This document shows positions 10,560-21,761 of a stretch of 64,000 bases of DNA, piece by piece. Where the stretch lies: NCBI GenBank assembly GCA_963920635.1, contig OY987304.1, positions 29,326,365 through 29,390,364 on the forward strand. Direction: 5' to 3'. The position numbers and the translations under genes were made by a program. This DNA comes from Pseudeuparius sepicola. Taxonomy: Eukaryota > Arthropoda > Insecta > Coleoptera > Anthribidae. A model generated the notes under the pieces. It saw only the letters and a program-made list of their open reading frames with translations. It was not told the DNA's origin and did not search any database. The number at the start of each line of letters is the position of its first letter. The first letter of the stretch is position 1.

Positions 10560-11457
10560 TGCCTTATAAATTTAGCAACTTATGGAATGTGGCTATATAG
10601 TCAGTCATCAAATACTGATGACTGGAAAGACTATCAGTGTAAGAGAAACAGAGTGACATCTCTAACACGTAGTGAAAAAATTAAATATTATAATCAAAGT
10701 AGATATTGATACACTCAAAGATTTAGTAGAAAATAACAAACAGAATGCAGACTTTACACAAATTGATTTTGGCAGGTATGATGGAGCAAGTTAACTTCAA
10801 CGGTTTTTATGCGGATAGTATAGAAGAAATCTCTGCGAGCATAGAAAAGCGACCGTGGGTTTCGAATGTTCAAAAAACGAAGAAAACTTGTTTGTTAAAC
10901 TTTAAAGCAGTTAACCTCTCCATGTTGAAAAATGTGGTTTGTGCGGTCCCAAGAATAAATGTAAGACATGATGCGTTGACTATTAAGTTAGTAAAGGATC
11001 TGTTTTGCGTAATGGGCTACCCACTCTTGTATATAGTTAATACATCCTTAACCGCCGGGAAACCAGGGTTTCCTGCTGAATTTAGGCCGATAAATCTTCT
11101 CCCCGGGGTTGATAATATTATTGAGACAATAGTTTGTGAGCGACTAAGACTAAGGCTAATCAACTGCTATATGCTGGACAGTCTGATTTCAGAGGTAAGC
11201 ATTCCTGTGAATCAGCTCAACAGTAGGTACGTGTGTGCTAACTGGAGAAACTTTATAAGTGAAGGCAAAGTAGTACTCAGTGTGTTTATGGACTTGCAAC
11301 GTGCATTTGAGACTATCGACCGTAAAATTCTTGTTGGCAAATTGTTTTCTTATGGCATAAGCGATGTTGTTTTAAAGTGGCTTGAAAATATTTAGTTACA
11401 TAAGGGGTGTCAAAAAACTAGGTTAAGTAATCGGCTATCATGTGATGAGATTATGGC
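10560..11457 (+). pseudogene. LINE reverse transcriptase relic, N-terminal part
   Basis: A non-LTR retrotransposon RT. The pre-RT region is visible from about 10580 (NTDDWKDYQ, NRVTSLTRSEKIKYYNQ) and is broken by stops and frame changes. From 10745 a 216-codon open stretch contains FRPINLLP (RT motif 1), ICERLRLRLI-like sequence, then VFMDLQRAFETIDR, which holds the first catalytic Asp region, and VVLKWLENI. The expected QSGFR-type motif is degraded to VNQLNSRY. Out of frame it continues to CQKTRLSNRLSCDEIMA at 11457, where it is interrupted. The rest of RT resumes at 12343. It resembles Jockey/CR1-like insect LINEs; the clade is not certain. Confidence 0.85.
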
Positions 11458-11458
11458 A

Positions 11459-12349
11459 GAATGGGTGAAGATGACGCACCTAAGAGAGATTCCCCATAAC
11501 TTCTTTGTTTGTTAAAGTAAAAAAGCCAATCCCAAATCGGTAAATAGTTCAGAGTGTTACTAATAATTAGGAAAAGCCAAACTAATCTTATATGCATTAA
11601 GAAACTAGTGCCGCGAAAATTTTCAAAAAGTAGCATTGCGTCATCTTTCCCCCATGGCGTGGGCCAGATTACGCATTCAATAATAAATGTTATTGATAAA
11701 GGTAACTTGTCAAAATAATGAAAGTAAACAATTGTAGACGGCATTTTTTATTATAAAAATAAAACTATATATAAAATTCTCATACGAAACTTAAACAATT
11801 AACGCAATCTCTTTATATTAATTTTTTTTTTTTCAAAATTTTTAAGACTGATCTAAAATTAAAGCGAATATTAGTAAAATCTTTAAAATATACTACTACT
11901 TCTCATTGGTTATACCTAGCGCTCGCATAGATCTCGTGTGTATACTAGCGAAGAGTCCTGATCACTACAACACTACACAGTGAGAAATTGCCGTCCTGCT
12001 ATGCGTCATCTTTGCCGATATGCTACAGATATAAATATGGTTAAACAATTTCGACTTTCAGATTTAAGTTAATTTAGTAGCAAAAACTTCATTAGCACAA
12101 TATGTGTGCTAATGAGGCTAATGACGTTTCACACCTGCAACACCTTCTTATAACCAAAAAAATGTGCTTACCGCGTAAAATAGTGTCAGACCCCCTTCGC
12201 ATTTTGTATAGAGAGCTCTGGCGAACTAATAGCACAGATGTGCTAATAGTATCGGTAAATTTAAAATTCGAATTTTTAAATCTGTCCGTTTTGGAAATAT
12301 TACAGTGCGTCATCTTTACAACCGCGTTATCTTACCCAACTCTCCCCCG
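11459..12349. mobile_element. Nested insertion splitting the LINE RT
   Basis: The RT reading is cut after CDEIMA and resumes with GVPQGSVLGP, and GAATGGG occurs at both junctions (11459-11465 and 12350-12356), consistent with a short target duplication. The ends carry related inverted sequences: GGGTGAAGATGACGCA at the left, and GGGTAAGATAACGCGG (reverse complement) about 11 bp inside the right junction. TGCGTCATCTTT recurs at 11636, 12003 and 12305, suggesting nested or repeated units. No transposase is visible. Confidence 0.65.
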
Positions 12350-12929
12350 AATGGGGTGTTCCACAGGGAAGTGTGTTGGGCCCGCTTTTGTTTCTTGTCT
12401 ATGTGAATGATGTACATATTGTTTTAAAAAGATCATTTATTTGTCAACTTATTTGGAGATGACACTCTAAGTTTGTTAGCAGGGAGTAACTATACCTGAC
12501 ACTTTGAACGACAAATTCGAAATTATGTATAATTAATTGGCTGTGTGAAAATAAGTTAAAAGTAAATGCTATAAAAACCAAATAATATATGTAAATAGGA
12601 ACCAAAAAATTGTAAAATATATTCCGAACTCCGGTTAACACTTACAATGAATAATAGTATAGTAGATTTTGTCTCGGTTAAGGTGTTTTTTTGGATCCTC
12701 AGTTAACCAAAAAGCCAAATGCAAATCATGTTGATTTTCTTTGCAAGAAATTAGGGAAAATATTGGGTTTTCCAGGCGCGCTTCTGTTTGTCCGTCACAA
12801 TGGGCTAAAATGCTAGTCTACAATACCCATATTTTAGTAATTGTCTTTCATTGTTGATATCATGTACTCAAGAAAATATACACATATTACAATTGCAACA
12901 AAACAAAGTTATGCGTATAGTGTTGAACT
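12343..12929 (+). pseudogene. LINE reverse transcriptase relic, C-terminal part
   Basis: Continuation of the RT at 10560-11457. WGVPQGSVLGPLLFLVYVND (12352-12411) is RT motif 4. A frameshift follows, then LFGDDTLSLLAG, the catalytic motif, with FADD changed to FGDD but both aspartates kept. Downstream, broken frames show the thumb-like C-terminal region, for example CTQENIHILQLQQNKVMRI near 12863-12920. The relic is replaced by the microsatellite at 12931 and its 3' end reappears after 13548. Multiple stops make it non-functional. Confidence 0.8.
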
Positions 12930-12930
12930 T

Positions 12931-13010
<80 letters not shown>

Positions 13011-13415
13011 TTCATTCATTCATTCATTCATTCATTCATTCATTCATTCATTCATTCATTCATTCATTCATTCATTCATTCATTCATTCATTCATTCATT
13101 CATTCATTCATTCATTCATTCATTCATTCATTCATTCATTCATTCATTCATTCATTCATTCATTCATTCATTCATTCATTCATTCATTCATTCATTCATT
13201 CATTCATTCATTCATTCATTCATTCATTCATTCATTCATTCATTCATTCATTCATTCATTCATTCATTCATTCATTCATTCATTCATTCATTCATTCATT
13301 CATTCATTCATTCATTCATTCATTCATTCATTCATTCATTCATTCATTCATTCATTCATTCATTCATTCATTCATTCATTCATTCATTCATTCATTCATT
13401 CATTCATTCATTCAT

Positions 13416-13466
<51 letters not shown>

Positions 13467-13547
13467 TTCATTCATTCATTCATTCATTCATTCATTCATT
13501 CATTCATTCATTCATTCATTTATTCATTTATTTATTTATTTATTTAT
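12931..13547 (+). repeat. Long (TTTA)n/(TTCA)n tetranucleotide microsatellite
   Basis: About 617 bp of uninterrupted 4-bp repeats: TTTA units 12931-13010, TTCA 13011-13414, TTTA 13415-13466, TTCA 13467-13520, then mixed TTTA. Read as protein it gives FIHS/FIYL repeats in two frames; these long open frames are artefacts of the absence of stops in the repeat. It interrupts the C-terminal region of a LINE relic. Confidence 0.98.
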
Positions 13548-13730
13548 CCAGATGCGATAAAATAATGTGCACCAAGACTGAGAGCCTTTGTTGGGGTTGT
13601 GTCTAATTATTTGCGTTTGAATGTACCTAAACTAGTATCGCACATTATTTTATATATTGTGTCATTTGTTTTTGTTTGTTCGTGTAGGTACGGGCCGAGT
13701 GGTAAATAAAGAAATTATTATTATTAAAAA
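13548..13730 (+). repeat. 3' end of the LINE relic with ATT-rich tail
   Basis: After the microsatellite the LINE appears to resume with TKTESLCWGCV-like coding and ends in AATAAAGAAATTATTATTATTA at 13706-13727, a typical short-repeat LINE tail. The assignment rests on position and tail. Confidence 0.5.
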
Positions 13731-14910
13731 AATAGAGGTACTGTGTACCAAACTGGTTAAAATACGTCTTCTGGTTTCTAAATTATAAAACGATACAATA
13801 ATTTTTTAGAAAAAAACTTTAAGACCCTAAATACCAAAAACTTTATTTTCAAAAATTCCTAAATTACTCTCTGGGAACAAGTGGTCGAACATTTTCTCAA
13901 TGCTTGATTGAATTGTTTGTTGCTCATTGGCGCAGACCTTTTCCGTCAAGTTAAACCAATGGGTACAGGTCAGTGCTCACCTCAAACATGAAGCAATGTT
14001 TCCTGGCACTACGACTACATACAGCCACGCACACTGTGAACTGTTTCATGTGATCTCATCACCATTTGTAACTGATCTTTTATTAAAATTACTACATGTG
14101 GTTGGCGACACAGGAAGTTCCGTATGATGTGCAAATATTTGGAGGAAGTAATCATGTGGGCTTCATTCAAATTTTTACGATTTCAGATTCTTCTTTTTTT
14201 CCTCAAAAATGGCTAAATCTAAAAACCTAAATGAGGTACCTACATATGGTTATCAACAAGGTAGAAACCCGCAAACTCTCTTTTATATAACTTTTTGTTG
14301 TGGTTTACTAATTGCCCTACACTCATGGGATTACTACGGTTTTCTAGGGTTTTCCGTAGTACTTGAGTGAATGCTATCCTAGTTCTGTCGGGCAAAAGTC
14401 GGCCCTTAGCCGCAAATGGCAATGAAGCCTAAATAATAGTAATTGCCACCCATCCCCGGCACAATCATGTGGTTGCTTCTGGGGTACAATTAATTTGGAG
14501 TACTGTAAAGGTGAGAATTATATTATGAATCGCAGGGCATCTATTAGTGAGTAGACAACTTTGAGATGTTTTCCTGCAATTCGGAGTTATATATTGGATG
14601 TATCAATGTCCCCCGTATATCCATGTGCCGCTGCTCCCCTACAAAAAAACATAGTAGGTAGGCTGGTATAAACACTAAAATTATTAATGAAAACAATCCA
14701 AAGCTAATTAATGTCTAAAGTTAGAATAATGAAATTAAATGAAAACAATCCAAAGCTAAAGTTTGTCAGGATAATGACAAACAGGCTTAGTTAGATATTG
14801 AATATTCAATGTTTTTCTTCCCCATAATGAATTTCCACTTTAAATTGATTTATAGATTTCATTTTAATACAAAACCAACAGTGTAATAGATGGGTAACTC
14901 CCAGCTTTAT
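13731..14910. other. Non-coding stretch
   Basis: No gene supported. A 21-bp sequence, ATGAAAACAATCCAAAGCTA plus one A, is directly repeated about 50 bp apart (near 14687 and 14738). Confidence 0.4.
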
Positions 14911-15199
14911 ACAGGGTGTAACTTTGATAAGTACAGAAATTTTAAGGGCAGGTCGGGAAAAATGCACTTGTTACGCCTATGCAATTAAAATTTTTCTAAA
15001 GTGCATATTAACGTCAGAAATAATTTTTTTTAAAACGCTATTAAAACCCCTTTTTCCGACGCTACGGCCATGGGTCCTTGACCTTGCCGGGACCAGCTGG
15101 AACTGAGGCCGGTTCCGGCGGATCCCCCCCAATTCCGCCGTGCAGCGTTGTCAGACGTATAGCTCTTTCACAGTATTTCAGGAATAGTCTTTCAACTAG

Positions 15200-16020
15200 T
15201 TTTTGAACAAATCTTTAATGGTTCTTTTAGCGAATAGCATGCAAAAAAACTACCTTTCGGATGCCTGGATGATTTTCCTTGCGGGTGTCGTACTCCTTTC
15301 TTATGTTATCCAAAAATCCTCTCGAAAATCACAAGAAGCACTAGGTAACTGGTTGCCAGTCGAATCGCTTTTTCCGAGGCTTTTTCGCAGTATTTGAAGA
15401 ATATTGACGCAACCATGTATCATTTGGTGTATGTGGAGATTAAATAAATAAATAAATAATTTTTGGACAACTCCTTAAAGGTTATTTTAGCGAATAGCTC
15501 GACGAATAGCATGAAAAAGCCTACCTTTGAGATGCATCGATTATTTTTACTATTTTCTTGTGTTTAGATACTATCCAAAAATCTTCACAAAATCACATAA
15601 AGCACTAAGTACCTACCTAACTAGTGGCACTGTTTTTATACGATGGTCGCGAAGGTATAACACTTCATAGTCTCTTTTTACGGAAATACGAACAAAACAC
15701 TCGTTTTTTTTTCACTGCACACTTAAAGCGGCGCGATGCCAAATATTAGGGACGTCTCGGTTTCCCTCAGCTGATTTATTCCAACGGGGACTCGACTAGG
15801 TGGATTGTACAATTAGATCCATACCGTATGCGTCTAATAAAACCCGAATTTTCGCGAACCCTTGAAGTTGCTTCTTTTATCCTCGCGCGTAATTGGGGTA
15901 CCTAGTAGGAACCTATCTAGCACTGTTTTCATACGAAGGCCGCGAACGTTTAACACTGCATTTCTTAACGGAAATATGAAAAAATCACTTGTTATTTCAC
16001 TGCAAATTCGTAGCGGCAAT
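15200..16020 (+). repeat. Diverged direct repeats
   Basis: Two pairs of related segments: 15218-15345 with 15489-15600 (shared GCGAATAGC, TATCCAAAAATC and CACAAGAAGCACTA/CACATAAAGCACTA), and 15608-15722 with 15912-16015 (shared CACTGTTTT, GGTCGCGAA/GGCCGCGAA and TCACTGCA). This suggests an old local duplication. No coding function recognised. Confidence 0.55.
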
Positions 16021-16279
16021 TGCAACAGGTTTGGACATCACTGCTGGTCCAAAAAAATGGCGAACGGATCTGGAAAAATGTACAGAAGCAGGTTCAGTTC
16101 CGACGACAGTTCGTAAAACAAAGCAAAGTAACGGAACAATATCGGTTAGCGAGACGCGACGTTTGCATACGCGTCCACGTTTTGGAAACAGAATTGTTAT
16201 ACCACAGAATAGCCACACGTAAGGCATTCTGTATAATAATAAATTGCTTGTTGAAGCTGGCGCTCCCAAAAATTACAGG

Positions 16280-17130
16280 CGGACGCGGATCGATATCAAT
16301 CAGCTGTTAAATCCCAAAATCGGACGGACGATCTTCGACTAGCGCGTCGGCTACGGCGCGGCGGTACGGTGACGGAGACGGCGTACGTGCGCACAAGCTT
16401 TCCCCCATACCATTCAATACCACTATTCGGTGTTGCCGTTTATGCCGACATGTCCCCAAACTGACTTAAAGTCCCTTAAATCCGATTTTTGATTTTCGCG
16501 GATTTATACGGGGTTTCATTCGTTATAAGTTAATCTACTATCTCGTATAATTATTACGCACAAAAACGGGTAAATCCATGTAAAAATCCACTACACAATT
16601 AAATTTATACGGAATTAAATTACTAAATCAGGTAAATTTTCAGCACACTTGGCAACATAGTAGCGCCGCCCCGAGAGAAGTAGGGGCCGCGAGCCGCGAT
16701 TGGCTAATATCACGCACTAGTTATGAGTAGTGGGGATCACCTGTAGTGTCGATGTCAAGTGGCGCCCCGCGCTTGCGCTCCTCGCCCAGCTGTAATTTAG
16801 TAGGTCGGCCGGGCCGGGCGGCGTGGAAATGGAGCAAAATCGAGTGAATCAGTGCCAGTGAATTCATTCGTAATTGTAATTATTGCGCGATTCGGCGCGG
16901 CGTCGTTTTTGACGTTTTTGTGTGAAGTTGGCGTCGGACGCCAGCGCCCGACGCCAACGTCATATGCCCGCGCCTGGCGAATCTCGGCGAAGGAATGTCG
17001 GGCAGTAGTCAAGGGCACGCAGAAGCTTAAATTCACCAGGAGGAGTCGCTGTTTTTCGGTTTTTGGGGACATTACGCGACATTTCGCCACCAAGTTTTTA
17101 CGAAAAGTAAGAGGAATGGTAAGGAATTAA
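16280..17130 (+). promoter_or_regulatory. CpG-rich island, possible promoter and 5' exon
   Basis: GC and CpG content rise sharply relative to the surroundings. Within it are GATTGGCTAA (CCAAT-type, about 16695-16710), an arthropod initiator-like TCAGTG near 16848, and a strong donor-like AAAAGTAAGAG with GT at 17106-17107. This could be a promoter with an untranslated first exon of a plus-strand gene. It could equally be the GC-rich interior of the surrounding element. No downstream coding exon was found. Confidence 0.3.
16927..16958. repeat. 11-bp inverted repeat
   Basis: GTTGGCGTCGG and CCGACGCCAAC are perfectly complementary with a 10-nt loop, in the CpG-rich island. Possible protein-binding palindrome or RNA hairpin; function unknown. 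Confidence 0.7.
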
Positions 17131-17373
17131 CTTGAGAGAGCTCCGAAACGGCAAAGGGTTAAAAAATGCGGAAATGATAAGCACGCCAATTTGACAGTCT
17201 TCCCCAACTATTTTCGGAACCGAATAATTTTTTATTTACAACCATGTATGTAATATCGACATTTCTGACTTTTTAGAAGTTTGAAAGTGTCAATTTTTTG
17301 ACTTTTACTTCCCGCCCTCCCGCCCGGGTGGAAAGTTTACTTTATCTCGAGACACCTCGGTGTGTAATATACT

Positions 17374-17690
17374 ATTAAAAGTAGACAATAGACAGGACAA
17401 CAACCCTGAGGGGGTTTAAAAGTGGCGCACCATCAGGCAAGGGTAGAAAAATATTAAAAACGATGAACAAATCGGGGCCGCGCGTTAAATTCACATCAAA
17501 TGACAGTCTTCCCCCACTTTTTTCGGAAACGAATAATTTTTTAAAAGTAGATAATACATAGGACCACAACCCTGAGGGGGTTTAAAGGTGGCGCACTATC
17601 GGGCAAGGGTTGAAAAATATTAAAAACTATGAACAAATCGAAGCCGCGCGTTAAATTCACGTCAAATTACAGTCTTCCCCCACTTTTTTC
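17374..17690 (+). repeat. Tandem duplication of a ~176-bp unit
   Basis: The first unit (about 17374-17549) and second unit (about 17541-17690) share AACCCTGAGGGGGTTTAAA, GTGGCGCAC, GCCGCGCGTTAAATTCAC and CAGTCTTCCCCCACTTTTTT. A third related start lies at about 17195 (TCTTCCCCAACTATTTTCGG). No coding potential. Confidence 0.8.
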
Positions 17691-18343
17691 GAGATGATAG
17701 GGCTACAGGCGAACACTCGCTAAAAAAAAGTAACGCGCCGCTGCTCTACGCTCTACCCTATGGGTGGTTGTGGAAATTTGCAATTTTTACAGATAAATTG
17801 TATTTTAAAACAAATACTTTATTCAGTTGATTGCCGATCAGAAATTTATTATCCCAAGGTGTCCCAAGAGATGGCTAATTATTAGTATAAAAAAATTGCG
17901 GCCTGAAAATCAGTTGTAAAATAGGTAGGTAGGTAGATACCTACTCCACAAAAGACTTGTCAAAAAATTATGAGTGTGAAATCAGCAATGAGTTTTCTAG
18001 CATCATAAAAAAACGTGGATACCTACCAGCAGTAATTTTCAAAGGTACCTAGGTACCTAATTCTGCAAGCAGATTTATTCCACTCTGACATGCGGCAACG
18101 TCGCGGTATTCCCCTTCCTAATCTAACGTTATTCCCCTCCATCTCCTAGGGAGAGGTTAGACCTCCCCTCTAAGCGCTTCTAGTGACGATCCAGCGGCGT
18201 GCATTGAGCACGGATAAATATTGATTTGCCCCATTTTCTAAACATCGATTAAAAAAATTTTTTTTTTCATTTTTCGGTTTTATGAACGTCCCCGATTACG
18301 TGGTTAAAATTTCTGTACCTATCAAAGATACACCCTGTATGTT

Positions 18344-20384
18344 AGTTCGAATTATACAACAACGCAATAATATGATTTTATTCAACTATGATATTTTGAG
18401 TGAGTCTGGCAAAAATTTTAACCAGGGGTAAACTTGAACCCCTATGGAGGACGCATAAAGTTATGTAGAAAAACGAAAAAAAAAATTCCGTTTTTTCCAT
18501 GATTTTTTTTAGTAGTTTTGGGACCGCCGACTTCGTTTCTTGTTATAATTTATAATTATTTAAAGTCTGCAATGTTGTCTAACTCATAAAACTCGTACCC
18601 AATCCTTTTTCAAAATATTTCAAAAATATTATTTTTTTATATTAAATAGAATTTTTTTATACATTTCATATTTAATTCATTTTCGAGTTAAAAAAATAAC
18701 TTCATAGGCGTGCTCTAGGAGTTCAAATTTACCCCGGGTTTTTGTACGGGTCAAAATTCATCCTGTATACTGTGTCTCATATATCAATATTTAAAAGCCC
18801 TCTGGTCTTAGAAATAATGCAATTTGGGACTATAACAATATTATTTTGAAATGGTACATTTCCCACACAAAGCAAATCCAGTATTTTGTCATTACTATCT
18901 CCATAAATATTATCTAAGTTCGCCACCAACAGTCAGACTTTTATATCAATTCCGAATTCCCTATAGCGTAATTATCGCAGAATTTAGCCAATTAGGAAGT
19001 TTTCCCTCGCCGGATTTGGGAGTTGGGCCTGAAGTGAGGAAGTTGCGGCACTTCGCAGCCATAAATATCCCACACTGCTTGTGTCCATCGGCAGCCTGGC
19101 GATTGTTAATATTTCGGAGAGCCGATAGTTGTCAAATTTTGCTCATTTGTGATCTAACTTTATAGACAAGTCACTCAGTGGAACACTGGACTAACTACTC
19201 AAAACGGTTGTGTACCATCACATACCTGTAGGTACATTAACATATACTTACCGCTTTTGGCCCTATTGCGTACGGCAAGGCGCAAGGAACGCCATTTTTA
19301 ACGCCATTTTTAACCCTATATTGACAGTTTGAATGGTGGCTACTTTATTCCTTGTTTAATTTTTTTTATACTGAATGAATGAAATTGCATTGTACTGTTT
19401 GAAGCGCCGGTAAAATCATAAAACTCAACGTGACATGCTTTTTTGAGAGACGCGTTTTTAGTTTTTAATCGCGATTTTTCTTTATATTTTGTACGGTTAG
19501 TAGCTTTTTGTTTCCATATTTACGAGATAAGAAAATGACTTGGTAAAGCATTGTAAAAATGCGAAGAGACTTTTACATCCAGATTGTGAAATTATGAAAT
19601 TACATTACATATAGGTAAGTAAATAGGTATAATTTTTTGCCAAATAATATTGTTCTTTCATTGATATTTTCTGATTTCTTGCTGATTTTTAGTTTTTCAA
19701 GAGAAAAAACTAAATTTAGAAAGTGGCTTTTAGTACTCTATAGGTATCATCGACTATAATATTCTGTGGAAGGACTCTATGTATGCGTGTTCTATTCATT
19801 TCATTTTGATGAACAGGATTTTTTAATGCAACATGAAAGAACGCGAAGAGTGGCGCTCTATCATCTAAAAACCTAACCGAAGAAGCAGTGGCGTCAAAAT
19901 GAGTAAGACCACCAAAGAAATTAATTCCGGTTCGAAAAGTAGGTAACTCATGGAGATGAGGAAAATGGAGACATTGTAATTCTCGATACGACGAAGAGAG
20001 CCGGGTTTCTGGAGCAAATAGAATTAACCGAAGAAATGGGCGGGCAGCAGCAAGTAAACTGCAGATCACTGCCAGCAAAATTATTGAAGCTTATCAATGA
20101 AGAGCGTAATTAGAAATCACATCACTTGCATTTTTGAAGCAAAGATTACAGTGGTAGAAGTTGAAGTTACCAAGTTTTCTTTTGCTTGTATTTTTTAAAC
20201 AAACAAGAAGAAAAAGTTCTAAGGAATAAAACTAGCTGCATAAAAATTCAGAAATAGGTATAGATATGTTCCTGCGGAAAATATTTTTTTTATAAGAAAT
20301 TATTTATAATGTAACTATTGTACCGCCAAATTATTCCGCCGGTCGGACGTCGGACGTCTCTCTTGCGCGGTATAGGTTGCTATA
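18344..20384. other. Non-coding stretch
   Basis: No gene supported. It contains the repeat copy at 18948-19165. A 120-codon minus-strand open stretch at 19716-20078 has no recognisable domain and is probably chance. Confidence 0.4.
18948..19165 (+). repeat. Dispersed ~220-bp repeat, copy A
   Basis: Aligns in the same orientation with 31414-31635: both have GAATTCCCT..GCGTAATTA, AGGAAGTTTT, GGAAGTTG(C)CG, GCGATTGTTA/TCGATTGTTA and TTTTGCTC, ending in an AACTTTA box. Class unknown. Confidence 0.65.
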
Positions 20385-21761
20385 GGTATATACATAGGCG
20401 CCGACTCCGCGGGTGCTCCGGCTGGGTGCGGAGCACCCGGCCAAAAGTTTGGCCAGTTGTTGGAAGCTCAAGCAAAGGTGACAACTAAACAATTTGAAAA
20501 TATTATATGTCAAATGTTCCATAAGACTAAGCACTTTTGCGTTATCTACGCAAAGTTAGATAACTAATCGTTTTTTGTTTTTGTTTTGTTTTTTGTTTGT
20601 TTTTGTTTAAAGACCGCGTCCTAAAATTCAGCCAGCGCCGGTTTTAGGAGGGTGCTAAGGCGCTAATAGCACCCGGCGTTTAATTTTAGGAGGCGGTATA
20701 TAAGCTGGTCTGATAAACTAAAAATATATCACATTTTGTTACTATGTCGCTCAGGACGCGACACCTTCATTTTGATCGTCGTCTGCAAACATAACATCTG
20801 AAACGTTCTCCTATTCATCATCTTATTCATCTGTACGTTGAAGATTTTACTCTCCCCCTGGATTTTTGGACGAAAATAAAAATTTTGATTGAATATAAAT
20901 TGGAAAATTGTCATGTAATAATGTGTAACATAGATACATTTATTGAAAAATATAACTTATTATTGTCAAGTAGCTAACTACTGATTCCACGAGACTTGGC
21001 TTTTCCCATACATAAGCCCAGGGCTGTATATGGTTTGGGGGTTCAAGCCCCCTACATTGAAAAAAGACGAAAAATACATTATACTGTTATGATTTTGTAA
21101 TTTTCTATACCTCTTCTAAACTATCTGTGCTTTATATTTCTAAAATTTCGCCTTTTGTGCATTTTAGTAACCAAACACCTCTGCTTTCTTTTGTATAGCC
21201 AGTTTAAAAAGCAATGATTTTTATGGTCTCACACTGAAACAAATTTTGAAATTTCTATTGGTCACAGTTGTTCTATAAAAAAAGACTGAGTAGGACTTCT
21301 TGGCTACAAATGTTACGAGTCATAGTGAACAAAAAAACTAACAAGAATATGTTTTGCTTGGAAAGTAAAAATTGAGAGAAAAGATAAGGCGTTTTTTAAA
21401 CTTAGCACCCGGCGATAGTCAAGCTAAAACCGGCGCTGAATTCAGCGGACTCTCATCCTGATGAATCAGCTGATATCTCCCTCTCATTTGTTTCCCTTTG
21501 GAGGAAGTAAGAGACAGATATCCAGCTGATTCATCGGGATGAGAGTCCGCTGAATTTTAAAACGAGGCCTTTCTTATAGAAATACCGTTATTTTATTTCA
21601 TTCTATTTGCGTTGTGTTTTTTAATCATCAGGATGATAACTGTTCGTTTTTTGTTATGTACTTTTCTTTTATATTTATAAATAAAAAATAATTTGGGGAG
21701 AGGTTGTATACCTTGGGCACCCAGCAAAATTTTGAGAAGTCGGCGCCTATGGGTATATATG
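20385..21761. mobile_element. Inverted-repeat-bounded element
   Basis: The left edge ATACATAGGCGCCGACT is inverted at the right edge AAGTCGGCGCCTATGGGTAT. Inner blocks are also inverted: AGCACCCGG/CCGGCG blocks at 20620-20695 and 21398-21440, and TCCTAAAATTCAGC at 20628 with GCTGAATTTTAAAA at 21549. No transposase. Likely a non-autonomous foldback-type element. Confidence 0.55.
21441..21554. repeat. 114-bp hairpin
   Basis: TTCAGCGGACTCTCATCC through GATGAATCAGCTG pairs with CAGCTGATTCATC through GGATGAGAGTCCGCTGAA, arms of about 36 nt with one or two mismatches and a ~40-nt loop. Confidence 0.85.

Larger units (their letters stand above)
14912..18337. mobile_element. Possible element with CAGGGTGT inverted ends and TA flanks
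   Basis: The left end reads CAGGGTGTAACTTTGATAAG and the right end is its near-perfect inverse (TATCAAAGATACACCCTG), each flanked by TA. The similarity runs for about 35 bp, through a GTACAGAAATTTTAA stretch. The interval of 3.4 kb has no recognisable transposase. It contains direct repeats, a CpG-rich island and a duplicated unit, so it may be two neighbouring ends of one family and not a single element. Confidence 0.45.

Noticed and set aside
12841..13606. Two long open frames with FIHS/FIYL repeats
   Set aside because: They are translations of the tetranucleotide microsatellite in two frames; no start context or homology.
16797..17130. Overlapping open frames on both strands in the CpG-rich island
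   Set aside because: High GC lowers stop frequency; no domain in either frame.
19716..20078. 120-codon minus-strand open frame
   Set aside because: No recognisable domain, no splice or promoter context; composition fits chance. Kept only as a note.
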